Shown here: positions 1 through 12,100 of the stretch, piece by piece | How the letters are laid out: each line of letters starts with the position of its first letter | Numbering within the stretch: position 1 is the stretch's first letter | From: Argentina anserina | Taxonomy: Eukaryota > Streptophyta > Magnoliopsida > Rosales > Rosaceae | Direction: 5' to 3' | Assembly: GCF_933775445.1 (NCBI RefSeq) | Contig: NC_065878.1 | Location: 20,410,395-20,474,394, forward strand | DNA: 64,000 bases | The notes under the pieces: generated by a model | Database searches by the model: none | Seen by the model: the letters and a program-made list of their open reading frames with translations, nothing else | Told to the model about the DNA's origin: nothing | Position numbers and translations under genes: made by a program

Positions 1-1824
1 TCAAGCAATATAATCAAACCATTTCAAGTCAAATGATGTGGTTAAAACTGGGTCAAGGATCAAGGTAGCAATGAGAAAGGAGGTCATCAATGTGGAGTAC
101 CTTATTAGGTTTGGTAACTTAGCTTTCAGTTCTTGACCATTTAGGGGGCCGTCGGCATCAGTTTAGGTCTTGGGGTGACAATCAGGGGTGGTCCAGATGC
201 TGAAGCTTTGTAATTATTTTTGGCAGAAAGATGAGAAGGATATGAGGTAGAATGAGCATTCCCTTTCTAGTTTATGCTTTAGTTTTGGCTGAACTAAAAC
301 TCTGATTAGTTAATATAATACTTTCCTATTTAAGGAATTCATGTAGCTCAGTGTATGATTGGTCTATGGAGTTTATGATAACATGATGATAGATTTTAAC
401 GACCTTTGCATTTTATAATCAGATCGAACCTGCCAACCCATTTAACAGCATAGAATACAAAGATAGCATTGGCCCGGCTATTTAGTTATCAGAACTAATG
501 AACCACCAGTCAAGTACTAAGAGGCCGGATACTAAGCATAGCACATGACAAGGGAGCTGTTGGGGCAAACCCTATCAATGAGAAGTGAAATTCATTTGAT
601 TACAATCACCAAATCAATCAAACAAACAGTGGAAGGCCAAGACTACGGTCTACGGATACATCGCCAAGACAGGCTTATTCAGTAAAGTGCATGATCAAGA
701 GTTCAAGACATACAATGGTGACACAATTTCTGCAACTGTTCTTCTGCAAGAAAGCACAAACTACCCTGCTTAATACAGCTGCAGCATGCAATTACTTTTT
801 ACACTTTTTATTTTCACTTAATTCGTACTGATATCAGGAACATCATCCACCTTAATTATACCAGGAGTCTGATATGGCATCAAACAGATAAGCATTGCAT
901 AAACTATAGTGGCGAGCATTGTACTTCTGCCCAGCAGCCCCCTCTACCCAGCACTAGCACACTCCCTTGATCATAAACATGGCCTGACCTATCTCTCAAA
1001 CAATCTACCCCCCCCCCCCCCCCCCCCCCAACGTTTGTGTCAACACAATAACTATCTCTTAGCAACCGACTATGAAATTCTATCAACATGAATGCTCCAA
1101 CTACCATGAATGGGGGAGATACAGTCCACCCAACAATTTTTATTTCCGACTCACAATTCTATTGTCCCGAATGTCAATTCCTAGCTCAACAACATGTTAT
1201 TTCTCTGATCAGAATGTACAGATCGTCATCTGAAGTTATAGACCATCACCAATGTCGGCACCTATTCCCCCAACACTCCACAATTAAGCACAAATACTAA
1301 ACTAGGGTTCATGACCACCAAAACTAAACATGTGTGATCTCTCCGATCTAAAGCTTGTAGATCTTCAACCTGATCAATCTACAACACCCCTAGTCCACAA
1401 GAATTCAGACTAAAACCACCAATACTAAACTTGAGTTCTTGCCCACCTACTAGAACACATCAACATTGACTCTAATTGCTTTAGTCTTAAGTAAAACGTA
1501 AAACAAATGTATACAAACTGACAATAGACCCCATGAAGACTTGGCCACTCTCAAGACTACTAAACTTTAACAATTTCTTCAAAAAAATTGATCTTAAACT
1601 AAACATACTTGCATTCTCCTTGTACTCTACTCAATTTAACCTAAATTCATATTCACATTATCATCCCCATGCAATCAAATAAAATGAGTACTAATAGGAT
1701 CATAAAGAATAGTTATACACAAAAAAAAAAGAACAAAATTCATGAGAATCAAAGTTATACTAAGAGAGAAGTAGCATTACATTTCGAAAATTCGATAGAG
1801 AACTAAGAAAATGCCAGATTCAAT
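1..1824. other. Left-edge non-coding stretch
   Basis: No gene can be supported here. The stretch is AT-rich with many stops in all frames, and its short open frames show no family motif. It contains a 22-nt C run. The part nearest 1890 is probably the 3' UTR of the minus-strand PRA1 gene. Confidence 0.5.
1008..1029. repeat. Poly-C homopolymer run (22 C)
   Basis: An uninterrupted run of 22 cytosines lies in otherwise AT-rich DNA. The complementary strand is a G run able to form a G-quadruplex and the C strand could form an i-motif. The exact length may be affected by sequencing error. Confidence 0.9.
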
Positions 1825-1891
1825 CTATATAAACCCTAATCTTTCACCAAACATATTGAATATCTCCCCCCTAAACAAATTAAAGATCCAC

Positions 1892-2536
1892 CTACACACG
1901 CGCCGCCGCGGCGGTAGCAGCAGCTTGAGCACCGCCGAGGAACGAGAGGAATCCGGTGTTGGCCGGCTCCTGATCGTCAAGGAACAGATCCTCCGGAACC
2001 CTAAACGCGCCGTGCGCGAGCACAATCGCGAGTCCGATCAAGAGAGCCGAGATGAGGAGCGAGCCGACGCTGGAGACGAAGACGACGAGCACCGTGGTCA
2101 CGACGAGGCCGATGAGAGTCTCGGCGTCGGAGAAGGTGCGGCCGCCGATGACGAGGGGCTGATCGGAGGATCGGAAGAGGTAGAGGAAGGCCCACGCGCC
2201 GAGGAGGGAGAGGAGGACGAGGAGGGAGAAGGGGTTGGTGAGGAGAGAGAGGGCGAGGACGACGGTGACGAGGGTGACGTAGTTGACGCGGAAGTAGGTG
2301 GCGTTTTTCCGGATCCGGGAGTAGGCTTCGGAGAGGGAGTCGGGTCGGGCGAGGGAGCTCCGGTCGAGGAGCTCGTACCAGGGGCGGCGCTGGGAGAAGC
2401 CGGAGCGGATGGAGGAGGTGAAGCGTGAGAGGAACGCGCGGAAGGCGGGCGTGGCGATTAGGGCAGGGGACTGGGAGGCGGCGGCGGACGACGTGGTTTG
2501 GGGGTTGGTGATGGGGAGCGTCGGTGGGGCGGACAT
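1892..2536 (-). CDS. PRA1 family protein (prenylated Rab acceptor, B-type)
   Basis: Single-exon gene of 214 residues, usual for plant PRA1 proteins. PRA1 proteins are small endomembrane proteins that bind prenylated Rab GTPases and act in vesicle traffic between ER, Golgi and later compartments. The N-terminal ~45 residues are polar and Ser/Ala-rich. The family signature follows: RPWYELLDRSSLARPDSLSE near residues 51-70 and RKNATYFRVNY near 76-86. Two hydrophobic blocks, about 86-120 and 141-175, would each form a membrane hairpin. The tail is acidic then Ala-rich. The start is the first ATG, at 2534-2536. The coding region is clearly more GC-rich than its flanks. In Arabidopsis, PRA1.B1 lies close to BADC1 and RER6 (from memory), matching the order here and favouring the B subgroup. 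The family call is secure; the subgroup is inferred. Confidence 0.93.
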   Translation of the reverse strand: MSAPPTLPITNPQTTSSAAASQSPALIATPAFRAFLSRFTSSIRSGFSQRRPWYELLDRSSLARPDSLSEAYSRIRKNATYFRVNYVTLVTVVLALSLLTNPFSLLVLLSLLGAWAFLYLFRSSDQPLVIGGRTFSDAETLIGLVVTTVLVVFVSSVGSLLISALLIGLAIVLAHGAFRVPEDLFLDDQEPANTGFLSFLGGAQAAATAAAARV

Positions 2537-3670
2537 TGTGGGAGGGTGGTGGCGCGTGAGATGTGGCGGGTGTTTTGGGAGCGAAAGAGGTTGGTTAGTT
2601 ATTTCACGAGAGATCTTATGGAGCGAATTTAGTTATGGAGGAAAAGAACGGGAGTGTGATATAGTGTCTATTCCAATAGAAATAGAGCATTTGTCCAGGG
2701 TGGCGGACTTTTCTATAATCGGGTTTGGGTTCCAAGGTCCAACTATATACTTTCGTTTACAGGCTTTACCGGCCCAATTAACTATTTTGCAACGTTTGGC
2801 TCCAATTAATTTTATAAACCTCCCTAAACTAAAAGATCATTTTGTTAATTCAGTACAATTAAAGAAGTTAGACATTCTCTTAGAATAAAACACATGCTTA
2901 ATATCCACCAAATGCATTAGTTAAAAAAAGAAGAAGTATGTATAATATCGAATACCCCTTAAGTCTTTATGTATACATCAAGACATGGCTATCAATATAA
3001 TAGTCTTCAACAAGCAAGTTAGGTATGATTGCATGAAGCCATGAACGTAAACGAATCATGAGACAATAAGCTATTTGAAGGAGAAGAAAGCTTACTGTTG
3101 TAATTTGAGTCAAAAGTCCAATTCTGTTAATTATCACCATCCATCATCTGTCTACGAGCTTATGCAAATGACTAGCACATATTCGCATCCTTTTGGGGAA
3201 CTAATAACATTTGCTTACATACGAAATGTTAGGCCAAACAAAAGTTAGAATCATTTCCTATATAATCACTGCATCATGTTGATTCTCCAGAAAACCAGAA
3301 AGCTAGCTAGCTTCGATGCACGTACGTACATGGGTAGATTTAGCACGCTATTGAAATTGTATTTATTAATTTTATCCATTTTTATATGAACTTCAACTGC
3401 AATTGCTGTAAGTCTTCGGGGTGTAATGATTGTCTAACACACCAGAGGACCATCTTGTGATTTGCCTACTTTTGTTGCTGATTTGGAAAATAAAATCTCT
3501 TGTCCGAAAACTAAAAATTCTTGAGTAAGAGACTACAAAACAAGCAATCGCATTTCTTGCACAACTATGAAATCCAAAAGTTCTTCCATGTTCACTTTTC
3601 CTACAACCAGAATCTGATGCGTTTGTATTCTATCTTTCAGTAGTACTATTTGCTTAACATGCAGAGCCCC
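2537..3670. other. Intergenic spacer, PRA1 to unknown gene
   Basis: AT-rich spacer holding the PRA1 promoter side at its left and the upstream region of the 3713 gene at its right. I see no gene, RNA gene or clear mobile element in it. Confidence 0.5.
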
Positions 3671-3678
3671 TATAAAAA
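3671..3678 (+). promoter_or_regulatory. Putative TATA box for the 3713 gene
   Basis: TATAAAAA lies 35 bases before the ATG at 3713. If used, the 5' UTR would be only about 10 nt, so either this is the core promoter of a very short leader or transcription starts elsewhere. Confidence 0.45.
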
Positions 3679-3712
3679 TGGGGATCAACATTGAACTCTT
3701 TAGTTAAATTCT

Positions 3713-5317
3713 ATGGCTTCTTCTGGATTTCCTGACATATTTTCATGGATTCAAAGCCTTCCACCAATCTCTCAATGGCCACCAAATAATTCCATCGTCT
3801 CCATTTCCTTGTGTTCTTCTTCAAGTTCATCTCAACCATCTCTCAAACTCTGCATATCTAAAAACCCTCAAGCCCCAACTCTCTATTTCTCCGTAGTTGC
3901 AGACTACAATCTCCCTGTCGCGCTTTGGACCTCGAAGCACTTCAAATATAGCCCCAATAACATCACGCCAATAAGTCAAGAAACCATTTCAAGTCTCCTA
4001 GTAAATGTCATTGAATCTGTCATTCACTATGGCTCAAATAAGAACAGCTTCTTGATCAAGTTTCTCAAGCTAGAGTACATAGCCAACTTGGAAGAAGTCT
4101 TCAACCTCTCATTTCTCACGCTTTTGTTCCTCGTTTGCATCTACGAAGCCCCTGCAGGTCTTCGCTCCGGATGTCTCAACATTCTCAAGAATCACTTGGC
4201 CGATTGCTGTTCAAGACAGACTTCGAAGTCGCTGATGATGCTCTTAGGATCAAATTTGGAGGAGGAATGGATGCGGTCCATGAACCTTGCTATTACTAAT
4301 TGGACTGTGGAGCTCCAAGCAGAACACAGAACTGTCAAAACACCGTCACCACTTTATTCTTACGCAATTTCGACATTTGGGATGTTGAAAGTGCAGTTGT
4401 ATTGTCCTGTGATAGCCATGGACATTGAAAAATCTAGCAGTCCTTCTTGTGATGATGAGAGGCTACAATTTTCTCTGAATTACCACCAGCTGGAGGGTGT
4501 TCTTCAGTTCAACTACAAAGTCATAGTCAAAGAGAGGTGGATAGATGTGATGCTAAACGTTGACAACATAAGGTAATTTCTTGTGTACAAATTTTGGTCC
4601 AACTATTAAGGCTTGTAAATCATAGGTGGCTTGGGAGCTCATGACCATCTTCATCCTTTGACTCACTTCTTTTGCAGATGTGATATTGTTAGGCTTGTGA
4701 ATGAGACTCTAATGAAGGAACAAGGCGCCGGGACGGGTGAAAAACACTTCCCATCAAGAATTTCATTACAAATCACTCCAACTCGACAAAGCAATATAGT
4801 GAGTGTGTCGGTGAGCAAGTCCTCAGATAACCCTGCAAGAGAGATTGGCAAAGAAAAGGGCATAGAGGGTTCGTTCGAACCCCCTAACCCTTATGTGGCG
4901 ATCAGGGTATCTGCTGGAGAGACCATGACAATGAGCTTGAAGCCATGGAAGTTCGAGGAATCTGTGTATGGTTATAGTGCAAAACTGAACTGGTTTCTCC
5001 ATGATAGTGTGGATGGAAGGGAGATCTTCTCTTCCAAGCCATCAAAGTATCAACTGATCAACCCCAAGGCTTGGTTCAAAGACAGGTACTCTAGTGCTTA
5101 CAGGCCCTTCACTAGGCAAGGAGGAGTCATTTTTGCTGGTGATGAGTATGGAGAGGGTGTCATGTGGAAGGTGGACAAAGCTGCCCTGGGAAAGACTATG
5201 GAGTGGGAAATTAGAGGGTGGATTTGGTTAACTTATTGGCCAAACAAACATAGGACATGTTATGCCGAGACTAGGAGGCTGGAATTTAGAGAAATCCTCA
5301 AACTTACAATAGCTTAA
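3713..5317 (+). CDS. Plant protein of unknown function, two exons
   Basis: Exons 3713-4572 and 4678-5317 encode 499 residues. The junction AG|A restores an Arg codon, and both splice sites are canonical (AGgtaatt and tttgcagA). I do not recognise a named domain. The protein starts with MASSGFPDIFSWIQSLPPIS, has a Ser-rich stretch near residues 37-46, and is mixed alpha/beta with no signal peptide and no clear membrane span apart from a hydrophobic patch near 135-145. The second half is rich in Trp and aromatic residues (WIWLTYWPN near the C-terminus), as in beta-sheet folds. Coding character is good: a long open frame in both exons, a phase-compatible intron and strong codon bias. It resembles plant-only families annotated as uncharacterised. 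No function is proposed. Confidence 0.8.
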
Positions 5318-5913
5318 ATAATCTTTGGGGGTCATGAATAATTAATAAACACTTGTATGAGTTCTATCCTATCATATGATGGAGAACTTGTAACTCTACT
5401 GATAATAAGCTAACAGCCTAATACACACTACCTGTTGAAGCAAGTGAGCTCCAATTGCCGTGGTTGGGTCAAAGCCCTTATATGTAAAGGATTATGCTAA
5501 AGTTTATAGCGACCTGTCCAAGATAAGGAGAAACTGTCAAAGGTATTGAAGCTGAAGGAAGTATGGATTGTAGAAGTACAGATTTATCTTTCTGTTAATA
5601 TCTAACAAGATAGGCCTGTGTATATTTTTATTTCTGGATGAGGCTCATTGTGCAAAAATAGAAACCGAGAGGTCGTAGATGATTAAACCAGAGAAAACTT
5701 TGATATTTTACTGTACATATGCTCCAAATATATGTTCCACATATATATTTTTTCTTCCATATCCTGGAAATGTACAAGATCGAGGACCCCGATAACTTGT
5801 ATATGCACTTAACAACGAGTTTAGTAATCTATAATGTGCGAAAATGTAGCAGTTTGAAAAAAAAAAGTGGAAAGCAGTACCATTTATCGTATCTGTAAGT
5901 GGTAAAAGATTCA
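5318..5913. other. Spacer between convergent genes
   Basis: AT-rich 600-bp spacer holding the 3' UTRs of the plus-strand unknown gene and the minus-strand PPR gene. No further gene is supported. Confidence 0.5.
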
Positions 5914-8127
5914 TCAGCTGTAAGACGTCACTAAGGAACTTGTGTTTGTCATCTCTGCGGCTAGACATTTCAGTACACTGCATACCTCTGCTGTTCTGGG
6001 AAGCATTGGATCATCAAAGAGAAAAGCATGCACCTGATTTCTGACTTCAATCCAACTGCAGCCAGGTTGCTTGACCGTGTCACTTTCTTTCATTAACACC
6101 CTGACTCGCTCAACCTCATCCCATCTGCCTGCCACAGCATTCATGTTTGACAAGAGTACATAATTTGAAGCTTTATCAGGTTCAAGTTCTAAAAGCCTCT
6201 CGGTAGCATACTTGCCAAATTTCAGATTTCGGTGTATCCTGGACGCTCCAAGTAATGCACCCCAAATTCTGGAAGTTGCCTTGATCTTCATATCTCTCAC
6301 CATTATAAAGGCTTCCTCTAACCTCCCTGCACGGCCAAGCAAGTCTACCATGCAAGCATAGTGTTCAGCTAGAGGTTCAATAAGGTGAACTTCAGTCATG
6401 CTCTTAAACATTTTCAGTCCCCGATCAACCAGTCCACCGTGACTGCATGCAGACAACACCCCAACAAAGGTCAATTGATCTGGATTCAACCCTTTTCTTA
6501 TCATCTCTTCAAACAGCTCTACTGCCTCGTTACCATAGCCGTTTAAAGCATACCCAGATATCAAAGAATTCCAAGAAACCATATCGCCATGATTGATATC
6601 TTCAAACACCAGTTTAGCACTCACAACTCTTCCACATTTAGCATACATCGTAATCAGGGCATTGCTGACAAACAAGTCATTCAGATAGCCAGTCTTCACA
6701 ACCAAATGGTGAAGTTGCCTTCCTACTTGCAAAGCAGCAAGATTAGCACATACACTTAAACAACTTGAAAAAGTCGATTCATCAGGTCTCTTTCCTTCCT
6801 TTCCCATGATCACAGTACTCTTAAGTGCATCCAGATATAGCCCATTCTGCACATAACCTGTAATAAGAGAATTCCAAGAAACTATGTTCTTCTCGCCCAT
6901 TTCCTTGAAGAGTTGAAGTGCTTGATCCATCTCCCCTACCTGAGCATAACCAGTGATCATAGTATTCCAAGAAACTACATCCTTGTCAGTCATTTTTCGG
7001 AAAAGAGATGAAGCTTCAACCATTCTTTCACACTGAGCATAGCCTGCAATCATTGTGTTCCAACAAACACCATCACGAATAGTAATCTGATTGAAAATTT
7101 GACTTGCTTCATCCATCCTTCCATTATGGGAATATCCAGATATCATTGCTGTTTGTGCTGCAATGTTCTTGTATGGCATCCGGTTTAGCAATTCCCTTGC
7201 TTTGTCAAGCTTGTCAACGCGAACATACCCATTAATCATTGTAGTCCATGACACTGAATCCATCTCTGGCATATCCTCGAATATTTTCACAGCCTTATCA
7301 ATCTGGCGGTCTTGAACATAGGCTGCAAGCATTGCATTCCAAGCAACCACATTTCTACTCGGCATCTGCTCAAAGAGATCCTCTGCCTGCACAATCTTCC
7401 CATTCTGCGCAAACCCACACAACATTGTAACCCACGAAACAACATTTGGGTCTGGAGTCTTCCCAAAAAACTGCCAAGCAGAACTCAAATCACCAACCTG
7501 AACAAACCCATCCAACACCAAATTCCACGAAACCACATTCCTCTCAGGCATCTCCTCAAAGAACCTCAACCCCAAACACATCTCCCCATTCTTTGTATAC
7601 CCTGCAAGCATTGAATTCCAAGAAACCAAATTCCTCTGCGGCATTTCATCAAACACTCTCTTGGCCTCATCAAACCTGCCCTTCTTCGCATACCCTGCAA
7701 TCATGGCATTCCAACAAGCCGCGTCACGCTTATCCGGTAGCAAATCAAACAGCTCTCTAGCTCTCTCAAGATCACCCTTCCTTGTGTAGCAAGTAATCAT
7801 CAAAGTCCACGAAAACAGATCCCTTTCCGGCATTCTTAAAAAGATCCCATAAGCTTCCCCGACCTTATTGTTATGCAGGTACCCAGAAATCATAGTGTTC
7901 CAAGTAACCAAGTTCCTGTGAGACATTTCATCAAACAGGTGGCGTGCACTACCAACTCTACCATTTTTGGCGTAGGCAGAGATCATAGAGTTGTATGTCA
8001 CAGTGTTCCTATCAGTCATCTCTGAGAAAACTTGGACCGCATCGTCGATTCGTCCCAGCTTACCCAGCTGGGTAATCTTCCGGTTAAAAACTCGGGTTCC
8101 CTTTTCACCAATTGGTCTCAGCTTCAT
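5914..8127 (-). CDS. Pentatricopeptide repeat protein, PLS class, E/E+ subgroup
   Basis: Intronless, 737 residues. Intronless structure is the norm for plant PPR genes. From about residue 12 to 590 it consists almost entirely of repeated PPR motifs of the form NxxTWNTMISGYxxNGxxxxAxxLFxEMPxRN, many of them 31-residue S-type units, followed by longer L and P units. After the last repeat come the E motif (IWGALLGASRIHRNLKFG) and an E+ segment (PGCSWIEVRNQVHAFLFDD). The protein ends near residue 737 without a DYW deaminase domain. Such proteins bind single-stranded organelle RNA and usually specify C-to-U editing sites, recruiting a DYW partner in trans. No transit peptide is obvious by eye at the short basic N-terminus. 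The start is the ATG at 8125-8127. The RNA target cannot be read from the sequence. Confidence 0.95.
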   Translation of the reverse strand: MKLRPIGEKGTRVFNRKITQLGKLGRIDDAVQVFSEMTDRNTVTYNSMISAYAKNGRVGSARHLFDEMSHRNLVTWNTMISGYLHNNKVGEAYGIFLRMPERDLFSWTLMITCYTRKGDLERARELFDLLPDKRDAACWNAMIAGYAKKGRFDEAKRVFDEMPQRNLVSWNSMLAGYTKNGEMCLGLRFFEEMPERNVVSWNLVLDGFVQVGDLSSAWQFFGKTPDPNVVSWVTMLCGFAQNGKIVQAEDLFEQMPSRNVVAWNAMLAAYVQDRQIDKAVKIFEDMPEMDSVSWTTMINGYVRVDKLDKARELLNRMPYKNIAAQTAMISGYSHNGRMDEASQIFNQITIRDGVCWNTMIAGYAQCERMVEASSLFRKMTDKDVVSWNTMITGYAQVGEMDQALQLFKEMGEKNIVSWNSLITGYVQNGLYLDALKSTVIMGKEGKRPDESTFSSCLSVCANLAALQVGRQLHHLVVKTGYLNDLFVSNALITMYAKCGRVVSAKLVFEDINHGDMVSWNSLISGYALNGYGNEAVELFEEMIRKGLNPDQLTFVGVLSACSHGGLVDRGLKMFKSMTEVHLIEPLAEHYACMVDLLGRAGRLEEAFIMVRDMKIKATSRIWGALLGASRIHRNLKFGKYATERLLELEPDKASNYVLLSNMNAVAGRWDEVERVRVLMKESDTVKQPGCSWIEVRNQVHAFLFDDPMLPRTAEVCSVLKCLAAEMTNTSSLVTSYS

Positions 8128-8384
8128 TTAGTCCTGCTTTGAACACTATTGAACCCGAAACGACACGTCGCAGGAGATAAAGTCCCTTCTCGAGAAGTGA
8201 GCCAGATTGGAGAGGACAGAAAAATTATTATATATACCTGTTACTGTGCGGTTTACCTGTTGTACTTTTTAAATATTATTAATATATTTTTATTGTATTT
8301 ATTTTTAATTAATTATTTATATTTAAATAATTTTTTTATTTTCACTGTATATATATTTACTATATCACAGAGTAATATAATTAG

Positions 8385-8831
8385 TAGTCCTTATCCAGAG
8401 TGAAACTTCATTCTGAAATTTCAGAGTGAAACTTCATTCTGAAATTTCAGAGTGAAGTTCCAATTTTAGTATACTTTTCAGTCAAATTTTTTCACTATAA
8501 GCGATTTAATATTTAGGTATGTTATTCAAGATCATCTCCACAAAGTTTCATCAAATTTGATAATGGTTTGAGCTTTCAAAATTGAGATTTACACGAACGG
8601 TTCACGTTGAACAATTTTAATTCATTCATTCATTTACTCTAATTTCAATACCTTAGCGATGTCTGAATTTGATGAAATTTTGTAGAGATGATCTTGAATA
8701 GCATACCTAAATATTGAATCGCTTATAGTGAAAAAATTTGACCGAAAAATATATCAAAAGTGAAACTTCACTCTGTAATTTCAGAGTGAAACTTCACTCT
8801 TGATATTGACTGATATAATTAATATTGACTG
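8385..8831. mobile_element. Foldback MITE-like element
   Basis: Two arms of roughly 150 bp are inverted copies of each other, about 8399-8560 and 8655-8805. For example TATAAGCGATTTAATATTTA on the left matches its reverse complement on the right. The outer ends carry tandem copies of a short motif containing GAGTGAAACTTCA. The 10-mer ATATAATTAG occurs at 8375-8384 and 8832-8841 and may be the target duplication. No coding capacity is seen. It sits between the PPR start and the BADC promoter. Confidence 0.65.
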
Positions 8832-8840
8832 ATATAATTA
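8802..8840. repeat. Short tandem duplication (~20 bp x 2)
   Basis: ATATTGACTGATATAATTA occurs twice in direct tandem at the right border of the foldback element. It may have arisen during insertion or excision. Confidence 0.7.
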
Positions 8841-9040
8841 GCTCCCACAACGTTAGTTACACAAATAATCTCTCGGAGAGGAAGGGCCACGTTGGAGTGT
8901 GTTAGCGACAAGTAGCACTAAAACGGAGAAACTAATGTGAGAGAGGGGGCGGAGATTTCCAAGACTGTCCCAACTGTGCTCAACCAAACTCCACCCCCTC
9001 TCCTCCTTCCTTCTCTACCTCTCTCTCGATTTGACCTCCC

Positions 9041-9047
9041 TATAAAT
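9041..9047 (+). promoter_or_regulatory. Putative TATA box for BADC
   Basis: TATAAAT follows a pyrimidine-rich CT tract and precedes the BADC start codon by about 60 bases, a normal plant core-promoter arrangement. Confidence 0.6.
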
Positions 9048-9104
9048 CCAGTCCCAAACCATATCTGCTTCGTCTAAATCTCTCTCTCCCCTGCATTTTG
9101 CGAA

Positions 9105-12100
9105 ATGGAGTCCTCTGCTGTTCTCCGATCCTTCAACTGTAAATCTCTCCATCTCTAATCTCTCACTGATTAATCATATTCGAAACTTGACTTAGTATAC
9201 TTGCACTAGTGATTCAGCTGTTACTTGATTTGAGCTGTGTATCTCTTCTTATGTTTGATTTGCTGGATGAACTGTGTGAAATGGATTCGGAATGCTGTGA
9301 CTTTTTAACCAGTAGTTGAGATTTTTGATTTGTTTAGTTGTTTACACACTATCTATGCTATGAGTGCAGTAATGAACTGAAATTGAGTAAATATGGATTC
9401 GATAGTAAAGAAATCGGCTCTCCCATGGTTTGAGATCTGATCTTAACTAGCACCGAGGTCTGTGATAGAGGCAGAATCAGGTGGACTAGTTTCTTGTGGA
9501 GCTGAAAAACTATTATGGAAAAGTAGTAAGTAGTAAACTGCTTGAATTTTGGTGTAAGGTAGTTAACTGTTAAGCTGTGAAGTTGATGCTTGCGAGCTTT
9601 TTAAATGGGAATATACTACAACCGTTAGATTGTTAGGCTCAGATGCTTCAACCGTAGCGTAAAATAGTGTTTCTGGGAGGAAATTGACTCTATATTTATA
9701 CTGTGCGCAAAAGTTCACATTCACGCTTATTCCATTTGAAATCTGAAACGTGACAAACTTGTGGTATATTGAGTTTCTATCTCGCTATCATGAGACGGTC
9801 GATACCTGTTTTCTATCACTGACTCCGTCATAAAAGGAAACTTTTGTTAGTGCAAGAACATTCAGTTATGATTTGTTTCCAACAATGTTCTTATGGGTGA
9901 ACTACTGAACTGAAACTATGTGTCTGAAGGTTTTTTCATTTTTATGCCCAGTGAAATTTCTCAACCAGTTTTGAAGTTTGGTCTGGATTCTGATAGACAA
10001 TATTATACTGCAGGTTCTGTGGGCACAGTTTCGCAGATCCGCTCATTTGCTGACAAGCCTGGTATGCTTCCGGTGTACAATGCCAGAAGGCCTACCTCTA
10101 GTAGATCGTCTTTCCAAGGATTGATGGTTAGTGAGAAGTTCATTTATTCTCCACAAAAGCGGAAGGGAGTCCTTATATCATGTGTGAAGACAACAGAAGC
10201 TGCCAAGACTGAGAATTCCAGTGGTAAGTTTGTCTATCTTCAATCTTCAGGCTGTGAAATTTTCAGTCCGTTCATTTAACCATTCAATAACTATGGTTAC
10301 TGACATTTTCTTGTTTACTTCATGTTTTGCGGTATTTGTTTTTATTTCCATTATGCTAGGTGTGAGAATAAAAGTACTTGAGAATTTGGTGGATTGGTAT
10401 CCAATATTTTTTTTCACCACATTGAGAAACCATGGCTAGTCGCCTAGTCCTTCTAAAAAATCCTAAGCTTGCCAACCCATTGTGATAGTCACAGTTAGAC
10501 TGCATCAATTTACATTATCCTTCTGCCTGGAAATTTGGTAAAGTCTGAATTCACTGAAACTGTAGCATTTATTTATTTTTCAATGAGAGAATCTAAATTA
10601 TGATGCACGAGTATGGGTACGGGACACGGATACGGATACGGCATGACACATGATACGTTATTTTCTAAAATGTAGTGTTTTGGATACGTTTTGTAAAATA
10701 ATATTATATATATATATTAAATTCTAAATTTTGATCAAACAAACAATTAAAAAAACATAAGTCTCATCAATTTTACAATAAACATAAGTTCATGAATTAA
10801 ATACTTAATAAGTTCAAGCAAAACAAAACAATACGGCTAAGGGAGGGAGGGTATTAGATTAAGTTTTATTTACGTGACAATGACAATTATAACCCCAAAA
10901 TGTATTCAAAACGGACTCTGACCGTATCTACAGAGTTGACATATACTACATAGTTTGGGTGCGTATTTTCAGCTTTGGATACGTATATGCAGCGTATCCT
11001 GCCCGTACCCGTATCTGATACGGATACGATATGGGCATTCACTTTTCTGGACGTATCCGTGCATCATAGAGTCTAATAACATCTAGTTCTGCTTTACCTT
11101 TTTTTCCTTTGATGCTCGATTTTGTATTGCATTATGCTTCTGTGCTTGCTAATTATAGTCATGTGTTTCACCATGCTAGTGCGTCAATGTCCCATTATTC
11201 AAGTAAATCTGTTACATCTTCCAAAAAAAAAAAAAAACCTGTTATATTGGCATCCTGATGACATTACATGTCTGCAGTTTTGTCGGATAGTAAGCAAGAA
11301 AGCACATCAGAAGGATCTCCTCAAAGCACTGTGTTTCCTAATGGATATGAGGTGAGAATATCCCTTTAAAAAAGAATAAAAAGGGAATGGATATAGGAAG
11401 CCTGGTTTTGCAGAATAATCCTTTCTTCTTCTTTTTCTGAGTGGATCCAGTGTAGATAACTTTTATTTATTCATAGATTTGTTAAGGAACTTATGATTAA
11501 TTTGGTTAATATTGAGTTATTCATGCTATCTAGTTAATACTTCTCTTTTCTATCATTTGACTTGAGCTTTCTACATCATCAGGCACTGATGCTAGAAGTG
11601 TGTGATGAGACAGAGATTGCTGAACTGAAACTTAAGGTGAATCTTTAAATTCATCAAGCAACCTGGTGAACTTACTTTATATATAAACCCTATTGAACGT
11701 TCAGATAAAACTGCTATCTTAATAAAGACAGCATGGATTTGATAGAAGGTTTATGTAAAAAGTTCACCACCCTGTAAGCTTATAATGTCGTATTGTTTAG
11801 GGTTTATCTGGAGTTGATTACCTGCAACTTATTGGTTGTATTTACATTCTATTAATTAATTGGCCATGCTTATCTCTGTATTAGGTTGGAGACTTTCAAA
11901 TGCATATAAAGCGGAACATTGGAGCCACCAGCGCTCCCGTGTCTACCATCTCACCAACAGTTGCACCACCTATTCCATCTCCTCCCATGGAGGCATCTGT
12001 TCCTGCTCCCCCTCCAGCATCACCGCCAAAATCTTCTCCTGCCAAAGCCACTCCATTTAATAACGGTTCTGTAGCCAAGTCACCAAAATTAGCAGCATTG

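Noticed and set aside
780..930. Minus-strand coding-like stretch near the left edge (YAMLICLMPYQTPG)
   Set aside because: Two frames look equally plausible, no splice partner or family match could be found, so it is not called a gene.
1811..2428. Plus-strand acidic 205-residue frame over the PRA1 gene
   Set aside because: Antisense of a GC-rich PRA1 coding region; composition (Glu/Gly/Asp-rich) is an artefact of frame.
7248..7760. Plus-strand open frames inside the PPR gene
   Set aside because: Low-complexity antisense shadows of the repeated PPR motifs; no independent signal.
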